From: Acidobacteriota bacterium
GTDB lineage: Bacteria > Acidobacteriota > Blastocatellia > Pyrinomonadales > Pyrinomonadaceae
Reading direction: 5' to 3'
DNA length: 64,000 nt
Assembly (NCBI GenBank): GCA_016716435.1
Contig: JADJWI010000008.1
Span: forward strand, 811,501 to 875,500
Positions within the stretch are counted from its first letter, which is position 1. Each line of letters opens with the position of its first letter. This document shows positions 52,322 to 60,119 of this stretch, piece after piece. The notes beneath the pieces were generated by a model. It saw nothing but the letters and a program-made list of their open reading frames with translations. It ran no database searches and was not told the DNA's origin. The position numbers were made by a program, and so were the translations under genes.

Positions 52322-52975
52322 CTATCTCCGCCTTATGAAAAACGACCACGAGTAAATAGTGCCTCGCGACAATGTGCTTTTGCCAAATGTGGCCCGAACG
52401 CCGGGCGACCATCCATAGTATTCGTAGGGGCCGGGCGCTAATGTAAACGAGCGAGTTGTATTGGCTTTAATAACGTATAGGACGCCATTCATACGGAGAT
52501 TCAAATCCGTTGCCCTTTCCTGATTGGTGATCTTAACCGTTGGATTTGAATCAGATTCAGTTACTTCTTCTTCAAAATCCGGCGCGGTGTATCGATTCGC
52601 TGTGAGTTTATTAACGATTACACTTTGATCGATCCATCCTTCGATGGCGGTTTCTACATGAATCACGCGAAACCAAGTTCCTGTTGGTTCGCGTTCAATT
52701 AATGAAAGAGCTTCGCCTCGTTCAACCTCAAGAAGAATTCGGCTCGTCCTATCCGGTTCTTCCCTGATGTTGGCTCTTGTCGCGACAACAAAGGCTGTGT
52801 CAGCACCTGGATCAGGCATCTTTCGGACTGCCTCTTCGTCCGCTGCCCTTTGCGCTTTCTCTTGCGCTGCCTTAGCTGCTGCGGCCCGAGCAGTCGCTCC
52901 TTTTTGGGCGAGACAGACGCTTGACGCTGCAAAAATTAGCAATATAACGAGACTACCTGTTTTGAATATTTTCAT
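52322..52975 (-). CDS. Exported bacterial SH3-domain protein
   Basis: The 217-aa product has a signal peptide (cleavage near VCLAQ), an Ala/Lys-rich helix (about 25-50), a bacterial SH3 domain (VATRANIREEPDRTSRILLE, TWFRVIHV, GWIDQSVI), and a second beta region with Tyr-rich end (GPYEYYGWSPGVRATFG). SH3b domains usually bind peptidoglycan or metals. It is upstream of and probably transcribed with the DnaJ-fusion gene (6 bp apart), and shares its AT-rich composition. Confidence 0.82.
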   Translation of the reverse strand: MKIFKTGSLVILLIFAASSVCLAQKGATARAAAAKAAQEKAQRAADEEAVRKMPDPGADTAFVVATRANIREEPDRTSRILLEVERGEALSLIEREPTGTWFRVIHVETAIEGWIDQSVIVNKLTANRYTAPDFEEEVTESDSNPTVKITNQERATDLNLRMNGVLYVIKANTTRSFTLAPGPYEYYGWSPGVRATFGKSTLSRGTIYSWSFFIRRR

Positions 52976-53244
52976 TGTTAACCTCCTACTGCGTTGGCGG
53001 CTCCCTTTTTATCGGTGCTTTCTCGAAGTGGGTGGCTCGGGTGGTACAAATTCGTGTTTTCCCCAGGCTGAGCGGGCCGTCAGGAAAAAAACGAAGCGCC
53101 ATGAAGCCCACTATAACCCTATTTTTCATAGCGGAAATAATACACGCATCCGCATTCATCTGCAATGCTCTTTTCTTGCCTCCGGACAACGCCGACGCTC
53201 ACGAACCCTACTAAATCGCCCCACCAAGAGCCTCCGAAAATTAT

Positions 53245-53272
53245 GAATTAGCAATTAGAAATTAGAAATTAG
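53245..53272 (+). repeat. Four-unit NAATTAG heptamer array
   Basis: GAATTAG, CAATTAG, AAATTAG, AAATTAG: 28 bp with exact 7-bp period, the same AATTA core as the arrays at 32.8, 49.7 and 50.1 kb but without an accompanying gene. Confidence 0.85.
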
Positions 53273-53313
53273 GACGGATGAGGGAAAAGCTCGTTCGCCC
53301 GAACATTTTATTG

Positions 53314-53343
53314 TTGACATAGGCGTTGCAGCCATGATACAGT
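53314..53343 (+). promoter_or_regulatory. Orphan sigma-70-type promoter candidate
   Basis: Consensus TTGACA (53314-53319), 18-bp spacer, then TACAGT (53338-53343). It points right into sequence that has no gene, only short-period repeats and then the antisense side of the AtuA gene. A non-coding transcript is possible. Confidence 0.4.
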
Positions 53344-53563
53344 CATGCGTGTCTAGGACAGCCGGGTCGCGGGCTTGCGGCGGGCGGTCGAGAAAGAAAT
53401 GGTGATGATGGGAATGGATCGGAAATTGGGAATGGCGGCGGCGGAGCATAGGGAACGATTGGCTCCGGTGATTGTCCGTTCGTTTTCCTTTTGCGCAAGT
53501 CCGTTCAAATCGGCTGCCGGGAAAAGTGTAAAACTATTTCAGGACAAAGCTCCACGACTTCGT

Positions 53564-53652
53564 GTTTCCGGCGTTCGCGATGTTCGCGATGTTTCAGTTG
53601 TTTCACATGTTTCCGATGTTTCTGTTGTTTCTTTGTTTCAACCGTTTCAGAA
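53564..53652 (+). repeat. 9-bp array, about nine units
   Basis: Units of the form GTTTC-GAT/GTTTCAGTT (with two GTTCGCGAT variants) repeat at an exact 9-bp period. Different in sequence from the GTCTGGGAA array at 35.6 kb but alike in unit length and drift pattern. Confidence 0.8.
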
Positions 53653-53704
53653 ACGCGCAGTCTCCTTAAAAAATGAAACGCCCCAAATGCGGAATACGCG
53701 CTCC

Positions 53705-53732
53705 GGAATCTGGAATCTGGAATTTGGAATCC
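53705..53732 (+). repeat. GGAATCT heptamer array, four units
   Basis: GGAATCT, GGAATCT, GGAATTT, GGAATCC in exact 7-bp register, immediately before the end of the AtuA gene. Confidence 0.85.
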
Positions 53733-53742
53733 CAAATCGGCC

Positions 53743-55110
53743 TCAGGCTTCGATGATCTCGACCTTTGTCTCGATCAGGTGCTTGGGGATGAGGGCGGGG
53801 AAGTACGCCATTATCTCCTCGACCTTCGGGCGGCCGCCGGCAAAGCCTGTAACGGCGGGCGGGCCGGTCAGGATGAGCGGTGCGATCTCCTTCGTGAACC
53901 GCTCGACATCCGCCTTGCTTTGCCCGCGTACGCCGATCCGGAACTGCACTTCGGGGATGTCAGCGGCGGGCTCGCCGGAAAGATGCCCGTGGGTCGCGTT
54001 AACACCGACGAACTCGCTGAGTACGACGTCGAACTTAAGGCCGAGCCGGTCGAGCCGTTTGCGGAGTATCCGGTCCGCGGCCTGGGCCTTCTGGTAAGCG
54101 TCGGGCCAGGAATACACAAGAGTGCCGACGGCCTTCCAACCATGAGAATAAGCGATCGAAACCTTGAAAAATTCGGTATTCGGGTTTCCCTTGATGCCGA
54201 AAACCCGCACGCGGTCAGGACCGGCATCCTCAAGCTGAATGGACGAGAAATCGGCGACAACGTCGGGCGTGATGTAAGCCTTCGGGTCACCCATTTCGTA
54301 AAGAAGCTGCTCTTTGACAGATTGAACACTAACACGGCCGCCGGTGCCGTCGTGTTTGGTGACGATGAACTCGCCGCTCGGCCCGGCCTCGACGATCGGA
54401 AAGCCGACGCGTGCCATGTCGGGGATCGAGTTCCACTCGAACTGGCAGTTGCCGCCCGAGGCCTGAGCACCGCATTCGATGATGTGTCCGGCGATCGTAC
54501 CGGCGGAGATCAGATCCCACTGGTCAAACTTCCAGCCGAACTCGTGCATCAGCGGAGCAAGCGTAAGGCCGGTGTCGGTCAGCCTGCCGCCGACAACGAC
54601 GCGAGCACCGCGATCAAGAGCCTCGACCAAGCCGCCGGCACCGAGATAGACGTTCGCTGCCTGAACCTTATCGCGAACGGCCGCCAGCGGTTCGCCCGTA
54701 TCCATGTTGGTGATCTCAATGCCGCGTTCGGCAAATTCATCAAGCCGCGGAAGAATGTCGTCGCCGGTGATAACGCCGATCTTGAGCTTGCCGCCAAAGC
54801 CGAGTTCGCGGGCGGTCTCGCGGATCGCCTCGGCGCAGCCTTCGACGTTCACACCGCCGGCGTTCGAGAGCACCTTGATGTCCTTTTCGACGCAATCGGG
54901 AAGAATCTCGCGCATCAGCGAGACAAAGTCGCGGGCAAAGCCGGCGTTCGGGTCGCGCTGCCGTTGCTTCTGGACGATCGACATCGTCACCTCGGCGAGG
55001 TAATCGAGCATAAGGTAGTCGATCGGCCCGCCGCGGACCTGATCCACCGGCGCCGTCAGCAGATCGCCCCAAAAACCCTGTCCGCTAGCAACTCTGATCT
55101 TTTCTTTCAT
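53743..55110 (-). CDS. AtuA/DUF1446 family acyclic-terpene utilization-type protein
   Basis: The 455-aa product starts MKEKIRVASGQGFWGDLLTAPVDQV and has the conserved GPIDYLMLDYLAEVTM, VLSNAGGVNVEGCAEAIRE and VVGGRLTDTGLTLAPL. In organisms using citronellol, geraniol or leucine, AtuA lies with the carboxylase and hydratase genes. Here those genes are scattered over 16 kb on both strands, and the small C-terminal AtuA domain is at 49359. A long open frame on the opposite strand is a GC-driven shadow. Confidence 0.88.
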   Translation of the reverse strand: MKEKIRVASGQGFWGDLLTAPVDQVRGGPIDYLMLDYLAEVTMSIVQKQRQRDPNAGFARDFVSLMREILPDCVEKDIKVLSNAGGVNVEGCAEAIRETARELGFGGKLKIGVITGDDILPRLDEFAERGIEITNMDTGEPLAAVRDKVQAANVYLGAGGLVEALDRGARVVVGGRLTDTGLTLAPLMHEFGWKFDQWDLISAGTIAGHIIECGAQASGGNCQFEWNSIPDMARVGFPIVEAGPSGEFIVTKHDGTGGRVSVQSVKEQLLYEMGDPKAYITPDVVADFSSIQLEDAGPDRVRVFGIKGNPNTEFFKVSIAYSHGWKAVGTLVYSWPDAYQKAQAADRILRKRLDRLGLKFDVVLSEFVGVNATHGHLSGEPAADIPEVQFRIGVRGQSKADVERFTKEIAPLILTGPPAVTGFAGGRPKVEEIMAYFPALIPKHLIETKVEIIEA

Positions 55111-55200
55111 AAGCGTTTGTTAGGAAAGTATAAGCGGAAAGGCAGGCTTTGGCGAAGTTGGGAGTCCACCGGTAAGCCTACCCGCTTGGGCAAAGGAAAA

Positions 55201-55221
55201 AGCGTCCAATCGGACGCTTTC
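55201..55221. terminator. Bidirectional terminator hairpin
   Basis: AGCGTCC (55201-55207) and GGACGCT (55212-55218) with a 4-nt loop, preceded by GGAAAA and followed by TTT. On the minus strand it ends the small basic-protein gene at 55246. Confidence 0.8.
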
Positions 55222-55245
55222 ACGAAATCGAGGATGACGACGGTT

Positions 55246-55557
55246 CTAGTAAACGATCTTCTTCGTGCGGCTCACGACCTTGCGGCCGGTCCGCCAAGAT
55301 TTGTTGGTGACCCATTTGCCGCCGCGATAGGTTTTGTAAGCGACCCAACGCGATCCGTTCCAGATCTGTTGACCAACGTACTTACCGCCGCGATAAATGC
55401 GCCGCGTAGCACCGACCTTTCGCTTTCTCTTAACCGATGTTTGAGCCTGTGCGGAAAATGCGTCACCGCCGCCCGTCAACGACGAGACGCCGCCGCTGAT
55501 AAATGTTGCCGAAACGATCAACGCAAATGCGAAGAAAAGTAATTTTAGTTTTTTCAT
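55246..55557 (-). CDS. Small basic exported protein with RxYRGGKxV repeats
   Basis: The 103-aa product starts at MKKLKLLFFAFALIVS (ATG 55557). The signal peptide is followed by a small Lys/Arg/Trp-rich mature part built of repeats (RIYRGGKYVGQQIWNGSRWV, YKTYRGGKWV, KSWRTGRKVV). Basic, Trp-containing repeats suggest cell-wall or nucleic-acid binding. No known family recognised. Own terminator. Confidence 0.75.
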   Translation of the reverse strand: MKKLKLLFFAFALIVSATFISGGVSSLTGGGDAFSAQAQTSVKRKRKVGATRRIYRGGKYVGQQIWNGSRWVAYKTYRGGKWVTNKSWRTGRKVVSRTKKIVY

Positions 55558-55616
55558 TGAGAAACGTTCCACCTTGTTCTAACGCTTTCGAACGACCCAA
55601 GGGTCGTCGCAACTGG

Positions 55617-56021
55617 CTATTCAGCAGCCCGGACGTTCGCCCTTATGTAGGTAACGATGTCCTCTGTCGATGTTCCGGGGAGAAAGATCTCCGAAACGCC
55701 CTTTTCTTTCAGAGCCGGAATATCCTCGGCCGGTACAATACCGCCAACCAAGACGAGTGTATCATCCATTCCATTCTCGCGGAGCAGATCGACGATCCGA
55801 GGGCAGAGCGTTTTGTGCGCGCCGCTGAGGATCGAAATACCGACGGCATCAACGTCCTCCTGCAGAGCCGCCGAAGCAATCATCTCGGGCGTTTGCCTCA
55901 GGCCAGTGTAAATGACTTCCATTCCCGCATCGCGGAGGGCCCGGGCGATAACCTTTGCCCCGCGGTCGTGTCCGTCGAGGCCCGGTTTAGCCACCAAAAC
56001 CCTTATCTTTCGTTCGCTCAT
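55617..56021 (-). CDS. Methylmalonyl-CoA mutase C-terminal (B12-binding) domain protein
   Basis: The 134-aa stand-alone cobalamin-binding domain has the signature RVLVAKPGLDGHDRG (DxHxxG) and later SILSGAHKTL and VGGIVPAEDIPALKEKGV. It acts as the small subunit of a two-part mutase. The large catalytic chain is not in the window. Together with the carboxylase gene it suggests propionate or branched-chain acyl-CoA metabolism. Confidence 0.94.
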   Translation of the reverse strand: MSERKIRVLVAKPGLDGHDRGAKVIARALRDAGMEVIYTGLRQTPEMIASAALQEDVDAVGISILSGAHKTLCPRIVDLLRENGMDDTLVLVGGIVPAEDIPALKEKGVSEIFLPGTSTEDIVTYIRANVRAAE

Positions 56022-56066
56022 AAAAGCGTAAGTATATTACCGCCAAAAGTTTCGGGCAAGCGATGG

Positions 56067-56912
56067 TCAGACGGGCAGGCGTGTTTCGGTGACCGATTCT
56101 TCCGCCTCCATGTTCGGCGAGCCGAAAATGCATCGGAGCTTTGCGAGCATTCCTTTGCGGTTCCGCATCGCCTGCCACGTCTCAACCCAGCCGTGAGTGT
56201 TGATCCAGAGCAGGTTATAACTCTTGATCGGTTTGATGATGCCGTACCGCGGTTCTTCGGTTTCCGGAACGAAAGAACCGAAAAGTTTGTCCCAAATGAT
56301 CAGAACGCCGGCGTAGTTTTTATCAAGATAGGGATTGTTAACGCCGTGATGAACTCGATGATGCGAGGGCGTGTTGAGCACATGCTCAAGCGGGCCAAGG
56401 CTTCGAATGAATTTCGTGTGTATCCAGAACTGGTAGATCAGGTTGAACCCGTGCATCAGGGCGAACATCCACGGTGCGAAGCCGAGGAGCATGATCGGGG
56501 CGTAAAATACCCAGTGCAAGATGCCCGAGAACCAGCTTTGCCGCACCGCGACGCTCAGGTTGTAGTGCTCGCTCGAATGGTGGACAACGTGGAAGTTCCA
56601 AAAGAGCCGCATTTCGTGGCTGATTCGATGGAACCAGTAATATGCGAAGTCATCGACGAAAAAGAGGATCGCCCAGGTCCACCACGCCTCGGCCGGGAAT
56701 TTGTAAGGCGCGAGCTGATATGCGGACGTATATATAACCGCAACAAAGACGCCGAAGAGAGCACCGAAAGCGACGCTCATAAAGCCGACGAAGATGTTCG
56801 TCCAGGCATCTCTGGATTCGTATGCATTTGCATGCCGTCGGTGGGAATACCAAGCCTCAAGCCCGATAAGAAGGGCGAAGATGGGGATCGCAATGACGGT
56901 CGGCTTAAGCAT
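56067..56912 (-). CDS. Sterol desaturase/fatty-acid hydroxylase family membrane protein
   Basis: The 281-aa integral membrane di-iron enzyme has the three His boxes: HRISHEMRLFWNFHVVHHSSEH in the middle (HxxxH and HxxHH) and HRVHHG later, plus several hydrophobic helices. Natural substrate could be a lipid or hopanoid; it cannot be read from sequence. No pathway neighbours. Confidence 0.92.
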   Translation of the reverse strand: MLKPTVIAIPIFALLIGLEAWYSHRRHANAYESRDAWTNIFVGFMSVAFGALFGVFVAVIYTSAYQLAPYKFPAEAWWTWAILFFVDDFAYYWFHRISHEMRLFWNFHVVHHSSEHYNLSVAVRQSWFSGILHWVFYAPIMLLGFAPWMFALMHGFNLIYQFWIHTKFIRSLGPLEHVLNTPSHHRVHHGVNNPYLDKNYAGVLIIWDKLFGSFVPETEEPRYGIIKPIKSYNLLWINTHGWVETWQAMRNRKGMLAKLRCIFGSPNMEAEESVTETRLPV

Positions 56913-57037
56913 CTTTCCGTATTCTATTACGTTCGCTGGAAAAGTGAGAAGCGAATTTGCGGACGCTCTATAGGGTTCGGGCTCTTGGCCGTTCCAAAGC
57001 GTGAATATATAGCCCCGCTCGTGATATTATTTTTTTT

Positions 57038-57559
57038 ATGCTGGACCTAAAGATCGTTCATTATCCTGACCCCGTGCTGCTTACGGTTGCAAAACCGGTG
57101 ACCGAGGAGCGCTTTGGAAAGGAACTTGAGGAACTGGTCGATAAGATGTTCGCGACGATGTATCAGGCCCGAGGCGTCGGGCTTGCTGCTCCGCAGGTGG
57201 GAATTTCGGAACGGATATTCGTTATGGACATACCGAACGAAGATGGCCCTTCGCAGAAGCACGCGTTCATCAACCCAGAGATTCTTCATGTCGAAGGCGA
57301 GCAGGTCGGCGACGAAGGATGTCTCTCGTTTCCGGGGCTTTATCAGCAGGTGAAGCGCGACACGCGGGTGATCGTTAGGGCACACGACGTTGCGGGAAAG
57401 GAGTTTGAGCTGGACGTCAGCGACCTAGCGGCCCGCTGCGTTTTGCACGAGACGGACCATTGCGACGGGATCGTATTTCTCGACCGAATGAGTCCGCTGA
57501 AACGTCAGCTCGCGAAACGAAAGATCAAGCGGTTACAGAACACCGGCGAATGGGAGTAG
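57038..57559 (+). CDS. def: Peptide deformylase
   Basis: Removes the formyl group from new proteins. The 173 aa contain motif 1 GVGLAAPQVGI, motif 2 EGCLSFPG (Cys metal ligand) and motif 3 HETDHCDG (HExxH). It lies 14 bp before pruA. In many bacteria def and fmt are adjacent; here they are 2.5 kb apart, separated by pruA and an unknown gene. Confidence 0.96.
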   Translation: MLDLKIVHYPDPVLLTVAKPVTEERFGKELEELVDKMFATMYQARGVGLAAPQVGISERIFVMDIPNEDGPSQKHAFINPEILHVEGEQVGDEGCLSFPGLYQQVKRDTRVIVRAHDVAGKEFELDVSDLAARCVLHETDHCDGIVFLDRMSPLKRQLAKRKIKRLQNTGEWE

Positions 57560-57573
57560 ATTGGAGATACTTT

Positions 57574-59142
57574 ATGCAAACACAAAGAGTTTTAGACGAA
57601 TTTAAGAACGAGCCTTTTACCGATTTTTCGAAACCCGAAAATGCCGAAGCGATGCGGGCGGCGATCGAGAAGGTGCGCGGCGAACTTGGACGTGAACATA
57701 CATGTCTGGTAAACGGTGAACGGATTTCGATCGATTCCAAGTTCAAGAGTTACAATCCGGCAAAAAGGGATGAGGTCGTCGGGGTCTTTTCTGTGGTCGA
57801 TGACGATCTCTCAATAGTCGAAAATGCTATCGACGCCGCGACCGAGGCGTTCAACACTTGGCGGTTTGTGCCTGCGGCCGAGCGAGCGGAGTATCTTTTC
57901 CGTATCGCCGATATTATGCGGCAGCGGAAGCACGAGCTTTCGGCTTGGATGGTGTTTGAGGTATCGAAAACCTGGGCCGAGGCGGACGGCGATACGGCAG
58001 AAGCGATCGATTTCATGGAATTCTACGGCCGCGAGATGATCCGATGGTCGCAAGAACAGCCGATCACAAAGATTCCCGGCGAGGACAATAGCCTTGAATA
58101 TATTCCGCTGGGCGTTGGGGCGATCATCCCGCCTTGGAACTTCCCACTCGCGATCATGTCAGGAATGGCAATGGCGGCGGTCGTTGCGGGGAACACCGTG
58201 GTGCTGAAGCCGTCATCTGATTCGCCGACGATAGCGGCGAAGTTCATCGAGATCGTTGAGGAAGTTGGCTTGCCACCGGGCGTTGTGAACTTTGTCACCG
58301 GCGGCCCGCCGACCGGTGAAGCGATGGTGACGAGTCCGAAAACGCGCTTCATTTCGTTTACCGGCTCGAAGGGCGTTGGGCTTCACATCAACGAAGAAGC
58401 GGCGAAACCACGACCGGGACAGATCTGGATCAAGCGGGTCGTGGCCGAGATGGGCGGAAAAGACGCCATCGTCGTAGCCGATGATGGAGACATCGATGCA
58501 GCAGCTCTCGGAGCTGTCCAGGCGGCCTATGGATTCCAGGGGCAGAAATGCTCAGCGTGTTCGCGTTTGATCGTTGATGAGAAGGTGCACGACGAACTGC
58601 TTGAAAAGGTCGTCGCCCTGACAGAGCGACTTAACATCGGCCAGCCTATCGAAGGCGACACGAACGTCGCTGCCGTGATCAACAAAAAGGCGTTTGACAA
58701 TACGCTCGGGTACATTCGAAAGGGCGCTGAGGAAGGCGGTGAGATCGTGACCGGTGGCACCGGTGATGATTCGCAAGGCTTCTTCATCCTTCCGACCATC
58801 ATTGCCAACGTCCAACCCGGAGATACGATCGAGCAGGAAGAGATATTCGCTCCGGTGCTGGCTGTGATTAAAGCACGCGACTACGACCACGCTCTTGAGA
58901 TCGCAAACGGAACGGAATTCGGGCTAACCGGTTCTGTCTATTCAGCATCAGAGGAAAGACTTGAACGGGCTCGCCGTGAGTTTCATGTCGGTAATCTCTA
59001 CCTCAATCGGAAGTGTACCGGTGCTCTCGTCGGAGTTCATCCATTTGGCGGGTTCAATATGAGCGGTACGGATTCGAAGGCAGGCGGGCGTGAGTATCTG
59101 CTTCAGTTCATGCAAGGTAAGTTAGTGTCACGGAAGGTGTGA
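57574..59142 (+). CDS. pruA: L-glutamate gamma-semialdehyde (1-pyrroline-5-carboxylate) dehydrogenase
   Basis: Second step of proline degradation. The 522-aa product starts at MQTQRVLDEFKNEPF (ATG 57574, TTGGAG 7 bp upstream); longer starts lie in def. It has IPPWNFPLAI, the LKPSSDSP segment, the FTGSKGVG fold, the catalytic Cys in FQGQKCSACSRL, and the NLYLNRKCTGALVGVHPFGG end characteristic of P5C dehydrogenases. PutA's proline dehydrogenase is absent here. It overlaps the next gene by 1 bp. Confidence 0.94.
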   Translation: MQTQRVLDEFKNEPFTDFSKPENAEAMRAAIEKVRGELGREHTCLVNGERISIDSKFKSYNPAKRDEVVGVFSVVDDDLSIVENAIDAATEAFNTWRFVPAAERAEYLFRIADIMRQRKHELSAWMVFEVSKTWAEADGDTAEAIDFMEFYGREMIRWSQEQPITKIPGEDNSLEYIPLGVGAIIPPWNFPLAIMSGMAMAAVVAGNTVVLKPSSDSPTIAAKFIEIVEEVGLPPGVVNFVTGGPPTGEAMVTSPKTRFISFTGSKGVGLHINEEAAKPRPGQIWIKRVVAEMGGKDAIVVADDGDIDAAALGAVQAAYGFQGQKCSACSRLIVDEKVHDELLEKVVALTERLNIGQPIEGDTNVAAVINKKAFDNTLGYIRKGAEEGGEIVTGGTGDDSQGFFILPTIIANVQPGDTIEQEEIFAPVLAVIKARDYDHALEIANGTEFGLTGSVYSASEERLERARREFHVGNLYLNRKCTGALVGVHPFGGFNMSGTDSKAGGREYLLQFMQGKLVSRKV

Positions 59143-60059
59143 TGAAAAGAGTTTTTGTTAAATTTTGTGTCGTGGCGGCGGTTGCGGGCGTTGTATTTGC
59201 CGGGAGTTCTTTTGGGCAGAGGCGAACGCCAACTCCGGCAAAGCGCGTGCTTAAGCCGATAATCTTCGCTGTTTTGAACGATGGCCAGTTACTTGAGCCG
59301 ATCGCCCATGTTGAGAACGGGAAGCTTTCGGAACCCGTCGGCGGAGGTGATGAGAACTCGCTGATCCAAAAGTTCAACGCCGCGTACTATGCTCCGAAGT
59401 CTTCGTATCGTCTGATCTTCGGCGGGGCAAATGCCGGAACTGTGACCGTTGACAGCTCAGACGCGGCAGTCGATTGCGGGCCGAATTTGGCAAAGGCAAC
59501 TACGTCATCGACGAAGGCTAAGCTCAAAGGCAAGCTCATGGCGATCGCGACCAATGCGCCGGCCGGAAAGGGGGCGTTTGGTGTCAGGCGTCCGCCGACC
59601 TGGCCAGAACGCAACGAGATCGATGCACTTGTGCGAGCTGAGTTTGCGAAAAACACCGTCGAGGTGACAAAGCTTGATTATCACAATCTAACGGCTCTCG
59701 ATCTGAATAATGACAAGAAGGCGGAATTCGTCGGAAGTTTCTGGGCTGAGAACGACCCGAAATCGCGTACACTTCTCTTCTTTGTAGCCGAAATGGACTC
59801 GGCCGGAAAGTTGGAGATTGTCCACTCGGACCTCCGTACCATCAAAGAAGATGAGGTTATGAACGGTGAGATCACATCGCTCGATGAGGGCGTTTACCAC
59901 GAACTTCTCCTCGATGTTTTCGATTACGACCGCGATGGAACAGCGGAGATCTTCACATACGTACAGGCGTTTGAAGGTGCTGGCTTCAATGTCTATAAAA
60001 GCCTTGGTGGAAAGTGGAATAAGGTTTACGAATTTTCAAACTACCATTGCGGTTTTTAG
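59142..60059 (+). CDS. Exported protein of unknown function
   Basis: The 305-aa product begins MKRVFVKFCVVAAVAGVVFA, a signal peptide ending near SSFGQ. The C-terminal half has Asp-rich loops like FG-GAP or EF-hand calcium sites (DLNNDKKAEFVG, DYDRDGTAEIF). No enzyme motif. The TGATG overlap with pruA suggests coupled translation but a functional link is unclear. Confidence 0.78.
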   Translation: MKRVFVKFCVVAAVAGVVFAGSSFGQRRTPTPAKRVLKPIIFAVLNDGQLLEPIAHVENGKLSEPVGGGDENSLIQKFNAAYYAPKSSYRLIFGGANAGTVTVDSSDAAVDCGPNLAKATTSSTKAKLKGKLMAIATNAPAGKGAFGVRRPPTWPERNEIDALVRAEFAKNTVEVTKLDYHNLTALDLNNDKKAEFVGSFWAENDPKSRTLLFFVAEMDSAGKLEIVHSDLRTIKEDEVMNGEITSLDEGVYHELLLDVFDYDRDGTAEIFTYVQAFEGAGFNVYKSLGGKWNKVYEFSNYHCGF

Positions 60060-60082
60060 TTTTCATGGTCTAGATAGTTCCC

Positions 60083-60114
60083 GCGGCCGCTCAAATTTCG
60101 GCGGCCGCATTTTA
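60083..60114 (+). terminator. Terminator hairpin before fmt
   Basis: GCGGCCGC (60083-60090), a 10-nt loop, and GCGGCCGC (60101-60108), followed by ATTTTAATTT. It lies 6 bp before the fmt start. Confidence 0.8.
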
Positions 60115-60119
60115 ATTTG

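Larger units (their letters stand above)
52976..53742. other. Gene-free 767-bp stretch with three kinds of short-period arrays and an orphan promoter
   Basis: No reading frame here looks like a real gene. It contains a heptamer NAATTAG array (53245-53272), a 9-bp array (53564-53652), a GGAATCT heptamer array (53705-53732) and a TTGACA promoter element (53314). It lies between an SH3 gene and the AtuA gene, both on the minus strand. Confidence 0.7.

Noticed and set aside
53779..55542. Long plus-strand open frame opposite the AtuA gene
   Set aside because: The minus-strand AtuA frame has conserved motifs. The opposite frame is open because of high GC at codon position 3 and also covers the 55246 gene.
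55503..57050. Long plus-strand open frame opposite the B12-domain and sterol desaturase genes
   Set aside because: Both minus-strand genes have intact catalytic motifs; the plus frame has none.
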